NCBI RefSeq assembly: GCF_047121295.1
Contig: NZ_CP139447.1
Span: 2,914,001 to 2,978,000, forward strand
Source of the DNA: Longispora sp047121295
GTDB lineage: Bacteria > Actinomycetota > Actinomycetes > Mycobacteriales > Micromonosporaceae
Reading direction: 5' to 3'
DNA: 64,000 nt
Both the position numbers and the translations under genes were made by a program. The notes under the pieces were generated by a model that was not told the origin of the DNA, did not search any database, and saw only the letters and a program-made list of their open reading frames with translations. Positions 6,624 through 14,524 of this stretch are shown here, in pieces (the stretch's first letter is position 1; the number at the start of each line of letters is the position of its first letter).

Positions 6624-9413
6624 TCACGACGCGACGAGCGCGCCGAGTTTCCAGTAGGTGCCGGCCGTCGTGGCCGACAGCGTCAGGTCGTGGGTGCCGC
6701 CGGACAGCGTCGTGGAGAACCACCGGAACGTGCCGATCGGCAGCGCCGCCCCGGTGTCCACGAGCGTCACCCCGCCCTCGGCGACGGTCATCCGGTCCGC
6801 CGCGTACTGGTTGTCCCCGACCAGCAGGTACACCGTGTGGCTCCCGGCGGGCAGCGTCACGCGCAGGGTGCGCGGCGCGGTGTCGGTGGCGAAGTCGCGC
6901 CGCAGGTCGTCGGGTGCCGTCCGGTCCCGGGACTGCGGGGCGGCCCCGCTCCAGCCGTACCCGAGAGTGGTCGTGTAGGCGGTCGACGGCCCGAGTCGGC
7001 GGTAACCGGCGGTGACCGGGCTGGTGTCGGTGCCGGCGTCCAGCGCGAGGGCGGCACCGCCCGGGGCCGGCACGAGCTGGCGGGGCAGGGCCTCGGTGTC
7101 GGCGTCGAGCACGGCCCGGACCAGCCCGGGTGTCGCGTCGCCGCCGAACGCGCCGGTCAGCGTCACGTCCACGGTGACCGAGCCGCCGGCGGGCACGGTG
7201 AACGGCCGGTCCGGCCCGGCGGTGAAGCCGGCCGGCGGGGTGACGACGAGCGTGCCGCTCGCGCCGTGCCCGCCGACGTCGTCCACGGTCACGGGCACGG
7301 TGACGGTGCCGGGTCCGGACAGCGGCGCCGGGAACGCCGGCAGGTCCCGGATCCGGACCGGCGCGAACGCCACCCGCCAGCCCAGCTTCGGCTCCCGGAA
7401 CCAGGTCTGGAGCGCCTTGGTGTGAAACGGCGGCACCGGGTCCGGGTTCCCGCCGCTCCAGGTGGGGGAGCACTGGAACTCCGTCGACGTCCAGTACATC
7501 AGGCCCAGGGTGTGCGGCCGGTGCCCGACCAGCCGGTTGTACTCGTCCACCATCCGCGCCTGGTAGTACTCGGTGCCCTTCCCGGTCCCGGCCCGCCCGG
7601 CGACGGCCTCGGCCCCGTACTCGCTGACCATCACCGGCTTGTTCCCGGCCGTCGACTGGATGGCGTCGAGCAGCCCGGGGACGTCGGCGAAGGCGTGGTC
7701 GTACCAGCCGTAGTAGACGTTGGCGAGCACCACGTCCTCGTAGGGGTAGGCCTTGTCGGCGGTGTGCCAGGCGCTGACCTCCGTGTACAGCCGGGTCGGG
7801 TCGAGGGCCTTCCCGTAGCCGATCAGGGTGTTCACGTAGTTCGCGCCGTCGGTGGTGTTCGTGGCGTTCTCGTTGCCGACCGACCAGATCACCACGCCCG
7901 GGTGGCCCCGGTCCCGGTCGATCATCCGGGCCAGCTGCTCCTTGGCGAACGCCCGCAACGGCGCGCTGGCCAGGGCCGTGCCGCTCATCTGCTGGATCGA
8001 CACCTCCTCGACCACGAGCATGCCCAGCCGGTCGGCCTCGTCCAGCAGGGCCGGGGTGGTGGGGTAGTGCCCGGGGCGGAGGATCCGGTACCCCTTGGCG
8101 TGCAGCTGGTCGAGTTCGCGCACCGCGAGCCCGTCGGGCTGGGTCCGGCCCAGGCCGGGGTAGTCGGCGTGCCGGTTGAACCCGGGCAGGTTCGACACCA
8201 GCTGGCCGTTGACCGTGACGTCGGCGCCGGAGACGGCCACGGTCCGCAAACCCGGGCGCAGCGTGACCGGCTGGCCGTAGCCGGCGCCGGGGACGACCGA
8301 GGCGGTGTACCGGGCCGGGTCCGCCGGGCTCCACAGTGCCGGGTCCGGCACGGTCAGCGTCACCGGGGTGGCCTGGCCGCCGCCGGCCGGGATGTTGAAC
8401 CACACGGTTTTGTCGATCACCGTCGAGCCGCCGGGCGCGGTCACCTTCAGCGCCGCGGGGATGCCCATCGTCGTCGCCTGGGTGTTCACGCCCTGGGCGC
8501 GCAGCGTCAGCGTGCCGGCCGCGTCGCCCTCGGCCGTGACGTTGGTGACCGCGACCCCGGCGGTCCGCTCCACGCGGGCCCCCTGCAGCAGGCCGCCCCA
8601 CTGCCAGTACAGGTGCGTGACGCTGTACGCGCCGATCGTCGAGGTGCGGTTGTCCACGATGACGGCCAGCGTGTTGACCCCGTCGTGGGCCGCCGCCGTC
8701 ACGTCGAAGCGCTGCGGGAGGTAGCCGCCGGTGGAGGTGCCGACCTGGGTGCCGTTGACGAAGTACCGGCACGCGAAGAAGCAGGACTCGAAGACGAGGT
8801 GGACTCGCTGGGGACCCAGCGCTCCCAGGTCGAGGGTCTTCCGGTAGAGCACCCGGTGGCCCTTGTCCGTGTTCCACCGGTCTCGGACGGCACCGTAGGA
8901 GTCCGGGACCAGCACGGTCGTCATCGCCGCCTCGGAGAAGCCGGGCTGCGCGCCGGGTGGGGCCGCGCCGTCCAGGGCGCCGGTGGGCAGCTCGTCGTCG
9001 GTGGCGAACGGCCAGGCCCCGTTGAGGGTGGTGACCCCGGCCAGGTCTGCGGGCCGGGTCGTCGTCACGGATGTCGTGCCGGTGACCACCCCGGACGGCG
9101 TGACCGCCTCGGCCCTCAGGGTGTGCGAACCGGCCGGGAACCACCCCGCGTCGGTCGCCGTGCTCCACCGGGGCGCGGCCCCGGTGGCCGTCGCGTACTG
9201 CCTAGTCACCTCCGCGAAGGCGATCCCGTCCACGGAGAACCGGACGGCCGTGGTCGCCGCCGGCGCGGTCACGGCCACGTCCACGGTGCCCGCCAGGGTG
9301 GTCCCCGTCGGGCTGAGGAACGCGACGGACTCCGCCGCCCCGGCCGGTACCGCCGGCACCAGGGCCAGCCCGGTCGCCACCGCCACGGCGATGCCCCAGG
9401 ATCTCAGACGCAT
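6624..9413 (-). CDS. secreted glycoside hydrolase family 2 (beta-glucuronidase/beta-galactosidase type)
   Basis: 929 residues. ATG 9413 is chosen because GGAGG lies six bases upstream. Signal peptide ends near AGAA (residue 27). In order: an N-terminal Ig-like domain, the GH2 sugar-binding jelly-roll (YRKTLDLG, FVNGTQVG around 200-240), an Ig-like sandwich domain, and a TIM barrel with acid/base Glu515 (WSVGNEN) and nucleophile Glu598 (VSEYGAE). Two or more C-terminal beta domains follow, the last resembling a carbohydrate-binding module. GH2 enzymes remove beta-linked Gal, GlcA or Man; the exact substrate is not decided by these motifs. Upstream GGATAG repeats probably serve control. Confidence 0.9.
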   Translation of the reverse strand: MRLRSWGIAVAVATGLALVPAVPAGAAESVAFLSPTGTTLAGTVDVAVTAPAATTAVRFSVDGIAFAEVTRQYATATGAAPRWSTATDAGWFPAGSHTLRAEAVTPSGVVTGTTSVTTTRPADLAGVTTLNGAWPFATDDELPTGALDGAAPPGAQPGFSEAAMTTVLVPDSYGAVRDRWNTDKGHRVLYRKTLDLGALGPQRVHLVFESCFFACRYFVNGTQVGTSTGGYLPQRFDVTAAAHDGVNTLAVIVDNRTSTIGAYSVTHLYWQWGGLLQGARVERTAGVAVTNVTAEGDAAGTLTLRAQGVNTQATTMGIPAALKVTAPGGSTVIDKTVWFNIPAGGGQATPVTLTVPDPALWSPADPARYTASVVPGAGYGQPVTLRPGLRTVAVSGADVTVNGQLVSNLPGFNRHADYPGLGRTQPDGLAVRELDQLHAKGYRILRPGHYPTTPALLDEADRLGMLVVEEVSIQQMSGTALASAPLRAFAKEQLARMIDRDRGHPGVVIWSVGNENATNTTDGANYVNTLIGYGKALDPTRLYTEVSAWHTADKAYPYEDVVLANVYYGWYDHAFADVPGLLDAIQSTAGNKPVMVSEYGAEAVAGRAGTGKGTEYYQARMVDEYNRLVGHRPHTLGLMYWTSTEFQCSPTWSGGNPDPVPPFHTKALQTWFREPKLGWRVAFAPVRIRDLPAFPAPLSGPGTVTVPVTVDDVGGHGASGTLVVTPPAGFTAGPDRPFTVPAGGSVTVDVTLTGAFGGDATPGLVRAVLDADTEALPRQLVPAPGGAALALDAGTDTSPVTAGYRRLGPSTAYTTTLGYGWSGAAPQSRDRTAPDDLRRDFATDTAPRTLRVTLPAGSHTVYLLVGDNQYAADRMTVAEGGVTLVDTGAALPIGTFRWFSTTLSGGTHDLTLSATTAGTYWKLGALVAS

Positions 9414-9424
9414 GACAAGCCTCC

Positions 9425-9449
9425 GGATAGTGTCCAAGTATGTGGATAG
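9425..9449. promoter_or_regulatory. possible operator in front of the GH2 gene
   Basis: GGATAG is repeated directly at 9425-9430 and 9444-9449, and TCCA (9433-9436) is inverted to TGGA (9443-9446). The block starts 12 bases upstream of the GH2 start codon and is more A+T-rich than its surroundings. It could be a repressor site or contain the promoter. No gene was found in the rest of the 236-base gap. Confidence 0.35.
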
Positions 9450-9608
9450 AGTGCGATGGGGAAGAGGTTGGCACACCGTGCCGGCCGGTGTAAACGGCGG
9501 CTCGAAACTGATCGATATCTGCGCGGTGGCTGCGCGAATCCTGAGCGCCGGGGGGTCGTCCGCGCACGGCGACGGGCACGCGTGCGCGATTCCGGGGAAC
9601 AGACCGCC

Positions 9609-9627
9609 GGGCTATTGTTAACAGCCC
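9609..9627. promoter_or_regulatory. palindromic A+T-rich site upstream of metallophosphoesterase gene
   Basis: TGTTAACA (9616-9623) is a perfect 8-mer palindrome inside GGGCT (9609-9613) / AGCCC (9623-9627). It is 23 bases upstream of the ATG at 9650, a likely promoter or operator position. Confidence 0.35.
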
Positions 9628-9649
9628 AACAGTCCGTTATCGTGGACGG

Positions 9650-10843
9650 ATGTCAGACGTCGAAGCCCTGCCGTCGAGTCCCGTCGCCGCGCCCGCCCGT
9701 CGATCGGCGCCCCGCTGGCTGTGGCTGATCCCGGCGTTCACGGTCCTCGGCCTGCTGTTCGGCGTGCCGTGGTGGCTGCTCGTGGTCTCCGGGTCGGACT
9801 GGCCGACCCCCGTCGTCGTCGCCGGCACGCTGCTGTTCGCCGGCGTCCTCGTCGCCTTCCCGGTCACGATGGTCCTCGGCCACGGGCCCCGCCGGCTCGA
9901 CGCCGCAGCCCGGTTCGGCGACACCGTGATCGGCGTGATCTGGGTGCTGTTCACCTGGGCGATCCTCGGCTACGCGGCCCGGTTCGCGCTGTTCCTCGCG
10001 GGCGTCGACGACCCGCTCCGCTCCCGGATCACCTCCGTCGGCACCGCCGCCGTCGCTCTCGCCCTGCTGGCCTGGGGCTACGTCGAGGCGATGCGGGTGC
10101 CCCGGATCCGCCGGGTCGAGGTCACCCTGCCGAGGCTCGGCCGGGGCCTGAACGGCACGACGGTCGCGATCCTCGCCGACACCCACTACGGGCCGATCGA
10201 CCGGGCCCGGTGGTCCGCCGGGGTCGCCGACGCCGTCAACGCCCTCACCCCCGACATCGTCGTGCACGCCGGGGACATCGCCGACGGCACCGTGGACCGC
10301 CGGCGCGCGCAGGCCGCCCCGCTCGGCACGATCAAGAGCACCCTCGCCAAGGTGTACGTGACGGGCAACCACGAGTACTCCGACGAGGCCCAGGGCTGGC
10401 TCGACCACATGGAACACCTCGGCTGGGACGCCCTGCACAACCGGCACGTCCTCGTCGAGCGCGGCGGCGACCGGCTCGTCCTGGCCGGCGTGGACGACGC
10501 CACGGCCCGGTCCTCCGGCGTCACCGGCCACGGCGCGAACGTGGCGGCGGCCGTCGCCGGGGCCGACCCGGACCTGCCGGTGCTCCTCGTCGCCCACCAG
10601 CCCAAGCAGATCCCGCAGGCCGTCGAGGCGGGGATCGACCTCCAGGTGTCGGGGCACACCCACGGCGGGCAGATCTGGCCGTTCAACCTGCTGGTCCGCC
10701 TCGACCAGCCGGCCGTGCGGGGCCTGAGCCGGCACTCGGAACGCACGCAGCTCTACACCAGCGGGGGAGCGGGGTTCTGGGGTCCACCACTGCGGGTCTT
10801 CGCCCCGAGCGAGATCACCCTGCTGACCCTGCGCGCGGCCTGA
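9650..10843 (+). CDS. membrane metallophosphoesterase (YkuE-like)
   Basis: 397 residues. Four hydrophobic segments lie in residues 22-150 (LWLIPAFTVLGLLFGVPWWLLVV onward), followed by a calcineurin-like phosphoesterase domain from about 165. Metal-binding motifs are in order: ADTHYG (D-x-H), HAGDIADG (GD), TGNHEYS (GNHE), VAHQPK (H), and SGHTHGGQ (GHTH). This is the full set for a dinuclear metal centre. The fusion of an N-terminal membrane part to this domain is common in actinobacterial homologues. The substrate is not known; phospholipid-derived or envelope phosphoesters are possible. Confidence 0.9.
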   Translation: MSDVEALPSSPVAAPARRSAPRWLWLIPAFTVLGLLFGVPWWLLVVSGSDWPTPVVVAGTLLFAGVLVAFPVTMVLGHGPRRLDAAARFGDTVIGVIWVLFTWAILGYAARFALFLAGVDDPLRSRITSVGTAAVALALLAWGYVEAMRVPRIRRVEVTLPRLGRGLNGTTVAILADTHYGPIDRARWSAGVADAVNALTPDIVVHAGDIADGTVDRRRAQAAPLGTIKSTLAKVYVTGNHEYSDEAQGWLDHMEHLGWDALHNRHVLVERGGDRLVLAGVDDATARSSGVTGHGANVAAAVAGADPDLPVLLVAHQPKQIPQAVEAGIDLQVSGHTHGGQIWPFNLLVRLDQPAVRGLSRHSERTQLYTSGGAGFWGPPLRVFAPSEITLLTLRAA

Positions 10844-10865
10844 CCCGGCGACCGGGCGGCCGCTC

Positions 10866-11573
10866 CTAGCGGGCGGTGCCCGCGCCCGCTGCCGCCCGCG
10901 CCGACAGCCCCACGAGCTGGTTCACCAGGCCCTCCGTCAGCCCCCGGGCGAACAGCTCCCGGGCCGGCGGCAGCCCGCGCTCGACCATCACGGCCGCGAC
11001 CGCCTCGGTCGGCACCGCGTATGGCCACAGGCCCGCGACCAGCACGAACACCGCGTGCGCGAAGTGCTCGGCACCGGCGTGGTCCAGGTGCGGCAGCTGG
11101 GCCCGGACCAGCCCGGCCAGCCGGTCGACCCGCTCGGCCGACCCGTGCTTGAACGCGCGGGCGACCTCGACCGAGATGTTCTTCTCCAGTACGCCGGCCG
11201 TCACGCTGACCAGCTCGCAGAGCAGCGGCTGCGCGACGAGGGAGCCGGCGATCGTCCCCGCGACCCAGGTCTCCCGGGCGAACGGCGCGGGCCCCCCGGC
11301 GTCGGCAGGCGGGTCGGCCAGGGTCGCGGCCACGTCGTCGAGCCACGCGGTCCAGTTCTCCGCGAGGACCTCGAGGAAGATGGCCTCGCGGCTGTCGAAA
11401 TACCGCAGCACGTTCGACTTCGCCAGCCCCACGGTGTCGCTCAGCTCGCGCAGGCTGATGTCGGCGACCCGCCGGACCCGGAGCATCGCGCGCGCCGTGT
11501 CCAGGATGGCGCACCGGCGGGCCTCGACCTGCTCGGGGCGGCGGGCCCGCTGGAAGCCGGGTGGGGAGACCAT
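10866..11573 (-). CDS. TetR/AcrR family transcriptional regulator
   Basis: 235 residues. N-terminal helix-turn-helix about residues 18-65 (AILDTARAMLRV, ISLRELSDTVGLAKSNVLRYFDSREAIFLEVL), typical of TetR; the C-terminal ligand domain is divergent. It is last in a same-strand run after the DUF4239 gene (50 bases away) and the secreted propeller-like gene, and could regulate them. Its ligand cannot be inferred. It converges on the metallophosphoesterase with a 22-base gap. Confidence 0.9.
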   Translation of the reverse strand: MVSPPGFQRARRPEQVEARRCAILDTARAMLRVRRVADISLRELSDTVGLAKSNVLRYFDSREAIFLEVLAENWTAWLDDVAATLADPPADAGGPAPFARETWVAGTIAGSLVAQPLLCELVSVTAGVLEKNISVEVARAFKHGSAERVDRLAGLVRAQLPHLDHAGAEHFAHAVFVLVAGLWPYAVPTEAVAAVMVERGLPPARELFARGLTEGLVNQLVGLSARAAAGAGTAR

Positions 11574-11623
11574 GCCCGGAGAATATCAGACCGCCGGGCT
11601 GTTGACGCCGCTCCGGAGCAGGC

Positions 11624-12388
11624 CTAGGTGCGGCCGAGCTGCCGCCGCGCCTCCTCGAACGCGTCCGGCTGCACCGCCATCCCGTGGCTGAACGGGAACT
11701 CCACCTGGTAGAGCACGAACAGCATCAGCGCGACCATCGCCCCGAGGGTGGCCATCATCAACCCGTTGGGGAAGGTGCGCTCCAGCCCGAACATGTACAG
11801 GAAACCGATCGTGACCAGCCCGCCGAGGATCAGGATCGGCCACAGCGGCTCGGGCATGCCCTCGTCGGCGGCGGCCACCCGGGTCCGGCGGGCGTCGGCG
11901 GCGTCGTTCACCCGGCCCAGCAGTTGCTGGAAGAACGTCTGCTGCCGGTCGCCGACGGGCTCGACCTTCTCGACCCGGACCCGCAGGTCCTCGAACGTGG
12001 CCGCCGTCCGGGGGTCGGCCGCCCGGGTCTCGTTCAGCGCCGGCCACTCCCGGTCCACCACCTCGTGGGTGTACCGGGTGATCAGCGCCTGGATGTCGGT
12101 CCGGTCGGGATCGGCGAGCTGGCCGGCGGACCGGTACGCCTCCACCATGTCGGCGGCCTCCCGGTCCGTACTGGCCCCGGCGTCGGTGTGCGGCTCCCAC
12201 ACGGCGATGGCCGCGATGGCGATCAGGATCGCGTACACCATCCCGATCGTGGCGTACAGCGCGCCGGCCCCGTTGGCGTCGGCGACCAGCCACCGGTCGG
12301 GCACGACACTCGACACGAGCAGGAACCCGAGCACGGACACGACCGCGGCGGCGGCCATCACCCCGGTCCCGGTGAACAACATGGACAT
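11624..12388 (-). CDS. DUF4239 (bestrophin-like) membrane protein
   Basis: 254 residues. Two N-terminal helices (VMAAAAVVSVLGFLLVSSV; TIGMVYAILIAIAAIAVWE), a soluble central region of about 110 residues, and two C-terminal helices (LWPILILGGLVTIGFLYMFG; GLMMATLGAMVALMLFVLY). This 2+2 layout and the early G-x-x-YA-I pattern are typical of DUF4239 proteins, which are distantly bestrophin-like. Its start is 10 bases after the stop of the upstream secreted protein gene, so they probably share a transcript. Ion transport is a family-level guess only. Confidence 0.85.
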   Translation of the reverse strand: MSMLFTGTGVMAAAAVVSVLGFLLVSSVVPDRWLVADANGAGALYATIGMVYAILIAIAAIAVWEPHTDAGASTDREAADMVEAYRSAGQLADPDRTDIQALITRYTHEVVDREWPALNETRAADPRTAATFEDLRVRVEKVEPVGDRQQTFFQQLLGRVNDAADARRTRVAAADEGMPEPLWPILILGGLVTIGFLYMFGLERTFPNGLMMATLGAMVALMLFVLYQVEFPFSHGMAVQPDAFEEARRQLGRT

Positions 12389-12397
12389 CGGGTTCTC

Positions 12398-13495
12398 CTA
12401 CCTGTGGATGCGGACGGCGCTGCGCACGGCGACGATGACGGCGGGCACGAGCATCGCGACGACGACGAACCAGGTCAGCGGCAGCCGCGCGGGTGGCGGG
12501 GGCGGCGGCTTGTACGCGCTGGCCACGAACGGCGTCGGCTTCGGCGTCGGCCTCGGCGCCGGCGGCGTGGCGCTCGGCGGGGGCGACTCGGACGGCTCGA
12601 CGACGGGCGACGGCTCGGGCGAGGGCACGACGGGGGGCGCCGGCGGCACGGGGACGGGCGCGACGGTGGGGACCGGCGACGGCGGCGGGTCCTCGTGCGG
12701 GCAGCCGGCCGCGTCGGCGTGGAGGGTCGACGGCCCGTCGGCCGTGGACGTGACCTGGCCGCCGGGCCGGCGGACGTGGTACACCCGGCCGGTCGTGTTG
12801 TTCAGCGCGTGCAGGGTGCCGTCGGGCGTGATCACCACGGCGCCGTAGCTACCGGCCCCGGGCAGCGCGGGGGAGGTCGGCAGCCAGGTCACGGTCCCGG
12901 TCGCCGGGTCGACCCGGGTCAGCCGGCCGTGACCGTGGGAGGTGTCGACGCCGTAGAGCGCCCCGTCGGCCGGGTCCACGTCGAAGTCGCCGAGCTCCAC
13001 GTCGTGGGACAGGTCGGTCCGCGACGTCACCTTCAGGTACGTCGGGCTGCCCGGCGCGATGTCCACGGCGGCCAGCTCGTCGTCGGAGCGCACGTACCAC
13101 GTCCGCCCGCTGACCGCCCCGGCGAACCCGCCCCGCAGCCCGCCGGGCGAGGGCCCCTTGTCGGTGACCGTGCCGGCCGGGCTGACCGTGACCACGTGCG
13201 AACCGCCGTGGTAGTCGCCGATCCCGTAGAACAGGCCCTGGCCGGGGGCGTAGCCCAGCGCGTTGACCGGGACCGGGAGGGTGGCGACCATGGTCCGGCC
13301 GCCGGCGTCCTTGTCGTACCGGAACAGCGTCGAGCCCCGGACCAGGTAGAAGCCGTTGCCGCACCCGCCCGCCGGGTCGGCCCCGCCGGGTGTCGACGCG
13401 CCCAGCGCCACGGCGCACCCCGCCAGCAGGGCCACGGCCACGGCCGCCGACCGTCGGCGCGTGCGGCGCGCCCCGAGGGGGCCGGGTGCGGGCAT
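12398..13495 (-). CDS. secreted, C-terminally anchored beta-propeller-like protein
   Basis: 365 residues from ATG 13495, chosen for GGAAGGAG upstream. Signal peptide up to about residue 40. The body of about 210 residues has repeated short beta motifs (FYLVRGSTLFRYD, ALGYAPGQGLFYGIGDY, LYGVDTSHGHGRLTRVDPATG, LHALNNTTGRVYHV), reminiscent of DUF6923-type propellers. A Pro/Ser/Thr-rich wall-spanning linker of about 70 residues follows, then one membrane helix (TWFVVVAMLVPAVIVAV) with a short basic tail. The layout is that of a surface-displayed protein. No catalytic residues are recognisable; ligand binding is inferred. Probably first gene of a transcript with the DUF4239 and TetR genes. Confidence 0.75.
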   Translation of the reverse strand: MPAPGPLGARRTRRRSAAVAVALLAGCAVALGASTPGGADPAGGCGNGFYLVRGSTLFRYDKDAGGRTMVATLPVPVNALGYAPGQGLFYGIGDYHGGSHVVTVSPAGTVTDKGPSPGGLRGGFAGAVSGRTWYVRSDDELAAVDIAPGSPTYLKVTSRTDLSHDVELGDFDVDPADGALYGVDTSHGHGRLTRVDPATGTVTWLPTSPALPGAGSYGAVVITPDGTLHALNNTTGRVYHVRRPGGQVTSTADGPSTLHADAAGCPHEDPPPSPVPTVAPVPVPPAPPVVPSPEPSPVVEPSESPPPSATPPAPRPTPKPTPFVASAYKPPPPPPARLPLTWFVVVAMLVPAVIVAVRSAVRIHR

Positions 13496-13784
13496 GGCGG
13501 GCTCCTTCCGGTGCCTGGACGGCTGACCTGCCACAACGTATGACCGATGCTAGATATCGCTGGGATCAAGCGGAAGGCCCAATTTTGGTACTCTTTCTGA
13601 CAGTTTCTGCGGTATCACCGGTCGCCGGATGGGTAGCCGACCGCGTCCACTGTGGGCCCACCCGGAACAACGCCCGGCACCGCGCGAGGGTTCGGGCCAT
13701 CGCGGCCCGGGGATCCGCGCGGGAATCCCGGTTGCCCGCCGGCGGCCCCGTGACCATGCTGGTGGGCTACGGACGGGGGCACGG

Positions 13785-14460
13785 ATGGCGCGCGGGTTCG
13801 TCGAGCGGGACGAGGTGGCCGGGCTGGTGCTGGCGGCCCTCGGGCGTCGGGTGCGGGCGGTGGAGCGGCTTCGGGGCGGTACCAAGAAAGGGGTCTATCG
13901 GCTCCTTCTCGAGGACACGTCCACCGTCGTCCTCTACGCCTGGCACCCGGCGGAGAACTACTGGCCGCCGGCCGACGAGGACCCGACCGACCCGTTCGCG
14001 GAGGCCTCCGGCGCCGACCTGTTCGGGGCCGCGCACGCCGCGCTGACCGCCCTCGGCGTCCGCACCCCCAGGCTGTACCTCCTCGACCGGAGCCGCACCC
14101 ACTACCCGGCCGACGTGGCCCTGGTCGAGGACGTCCGGGGCGGCACCCTCGAAGCCCTCCTCGACCGGGGCCCGGCCGCCGCCGCGCCGACGATGGCGAA
14201 GCTGGCCACGGCCCTGGACCGGATGCGCGGCGCGCGCGGCGCCCGGCCCGGCAGGGTCGGTCACCCCGCGCCGCCGGACCGCGACTGCGCGACGACGGTG
14301 CTCGCCCGCGCGCGGCGGCACCTCGCGGAGGCCGCCGCCCGGGTGCCCCGGCTCGCGGCCGCGCACGACCGGGTGGCGGCGCTGCTCGCCGAGCGCGCGG
14401 CGGCGGTCCGGCCCCGCGCCTCCCACGGGCTCGTGCACGGCGAGCTGGGGCCCGACCAGG
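13785..14460 (+). pseudogene. phosphotransferase (APH/kinase-fold) gene, 3'-truncated
   Basis: Starts MARGFVERDEVAGLVLAALG and reads as an aminoglycoside-phosphotransferase-like protein for about 225 residues: the LRGGTKKGVYRLLLED nucleotide loop, a YAWHP strand, a helical linker, then SHGLVHGELGPD. The last is the start of the catalytic loop (H-G-D-L-x-x-x-N class, here HGELGPD). Similarity stops there. The frame then runs into G/C-rich sequence, a hairpin and the 3' end of the opposing alpha-galactosidase gene, and its stop is not reached until 14669. The metal-binding Asp segment expected next is not found in any frame. The gene is probably a remnant deleted by the neighbouring locus. Confidence 0.6.
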
Positions 14461-14480
14461 GCGGGCCCGGTGGACACGGC

Positions 14481-14513
14481 ACCGCCCCGGTGCCTCACGG
14501 GCACCGGGGCGGT
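14481..14513. terminator. hairpin terminator
   Basis: ACCGCCCCGGTGCC (14481-14494) and GGCACCGGGGCGGT (14500-14513) form a perfect 14-bp stem with a 5-nt loop, 11 bases beyond the stop of the alpha-galactosidase gene. No T-tract. It lies inside the extended frame of the truncated phosphotransferase, which supports that frame being non-coding here. Confidence 0.8.
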
Positions 14514-14524
14514 CGCTCAGGAGG

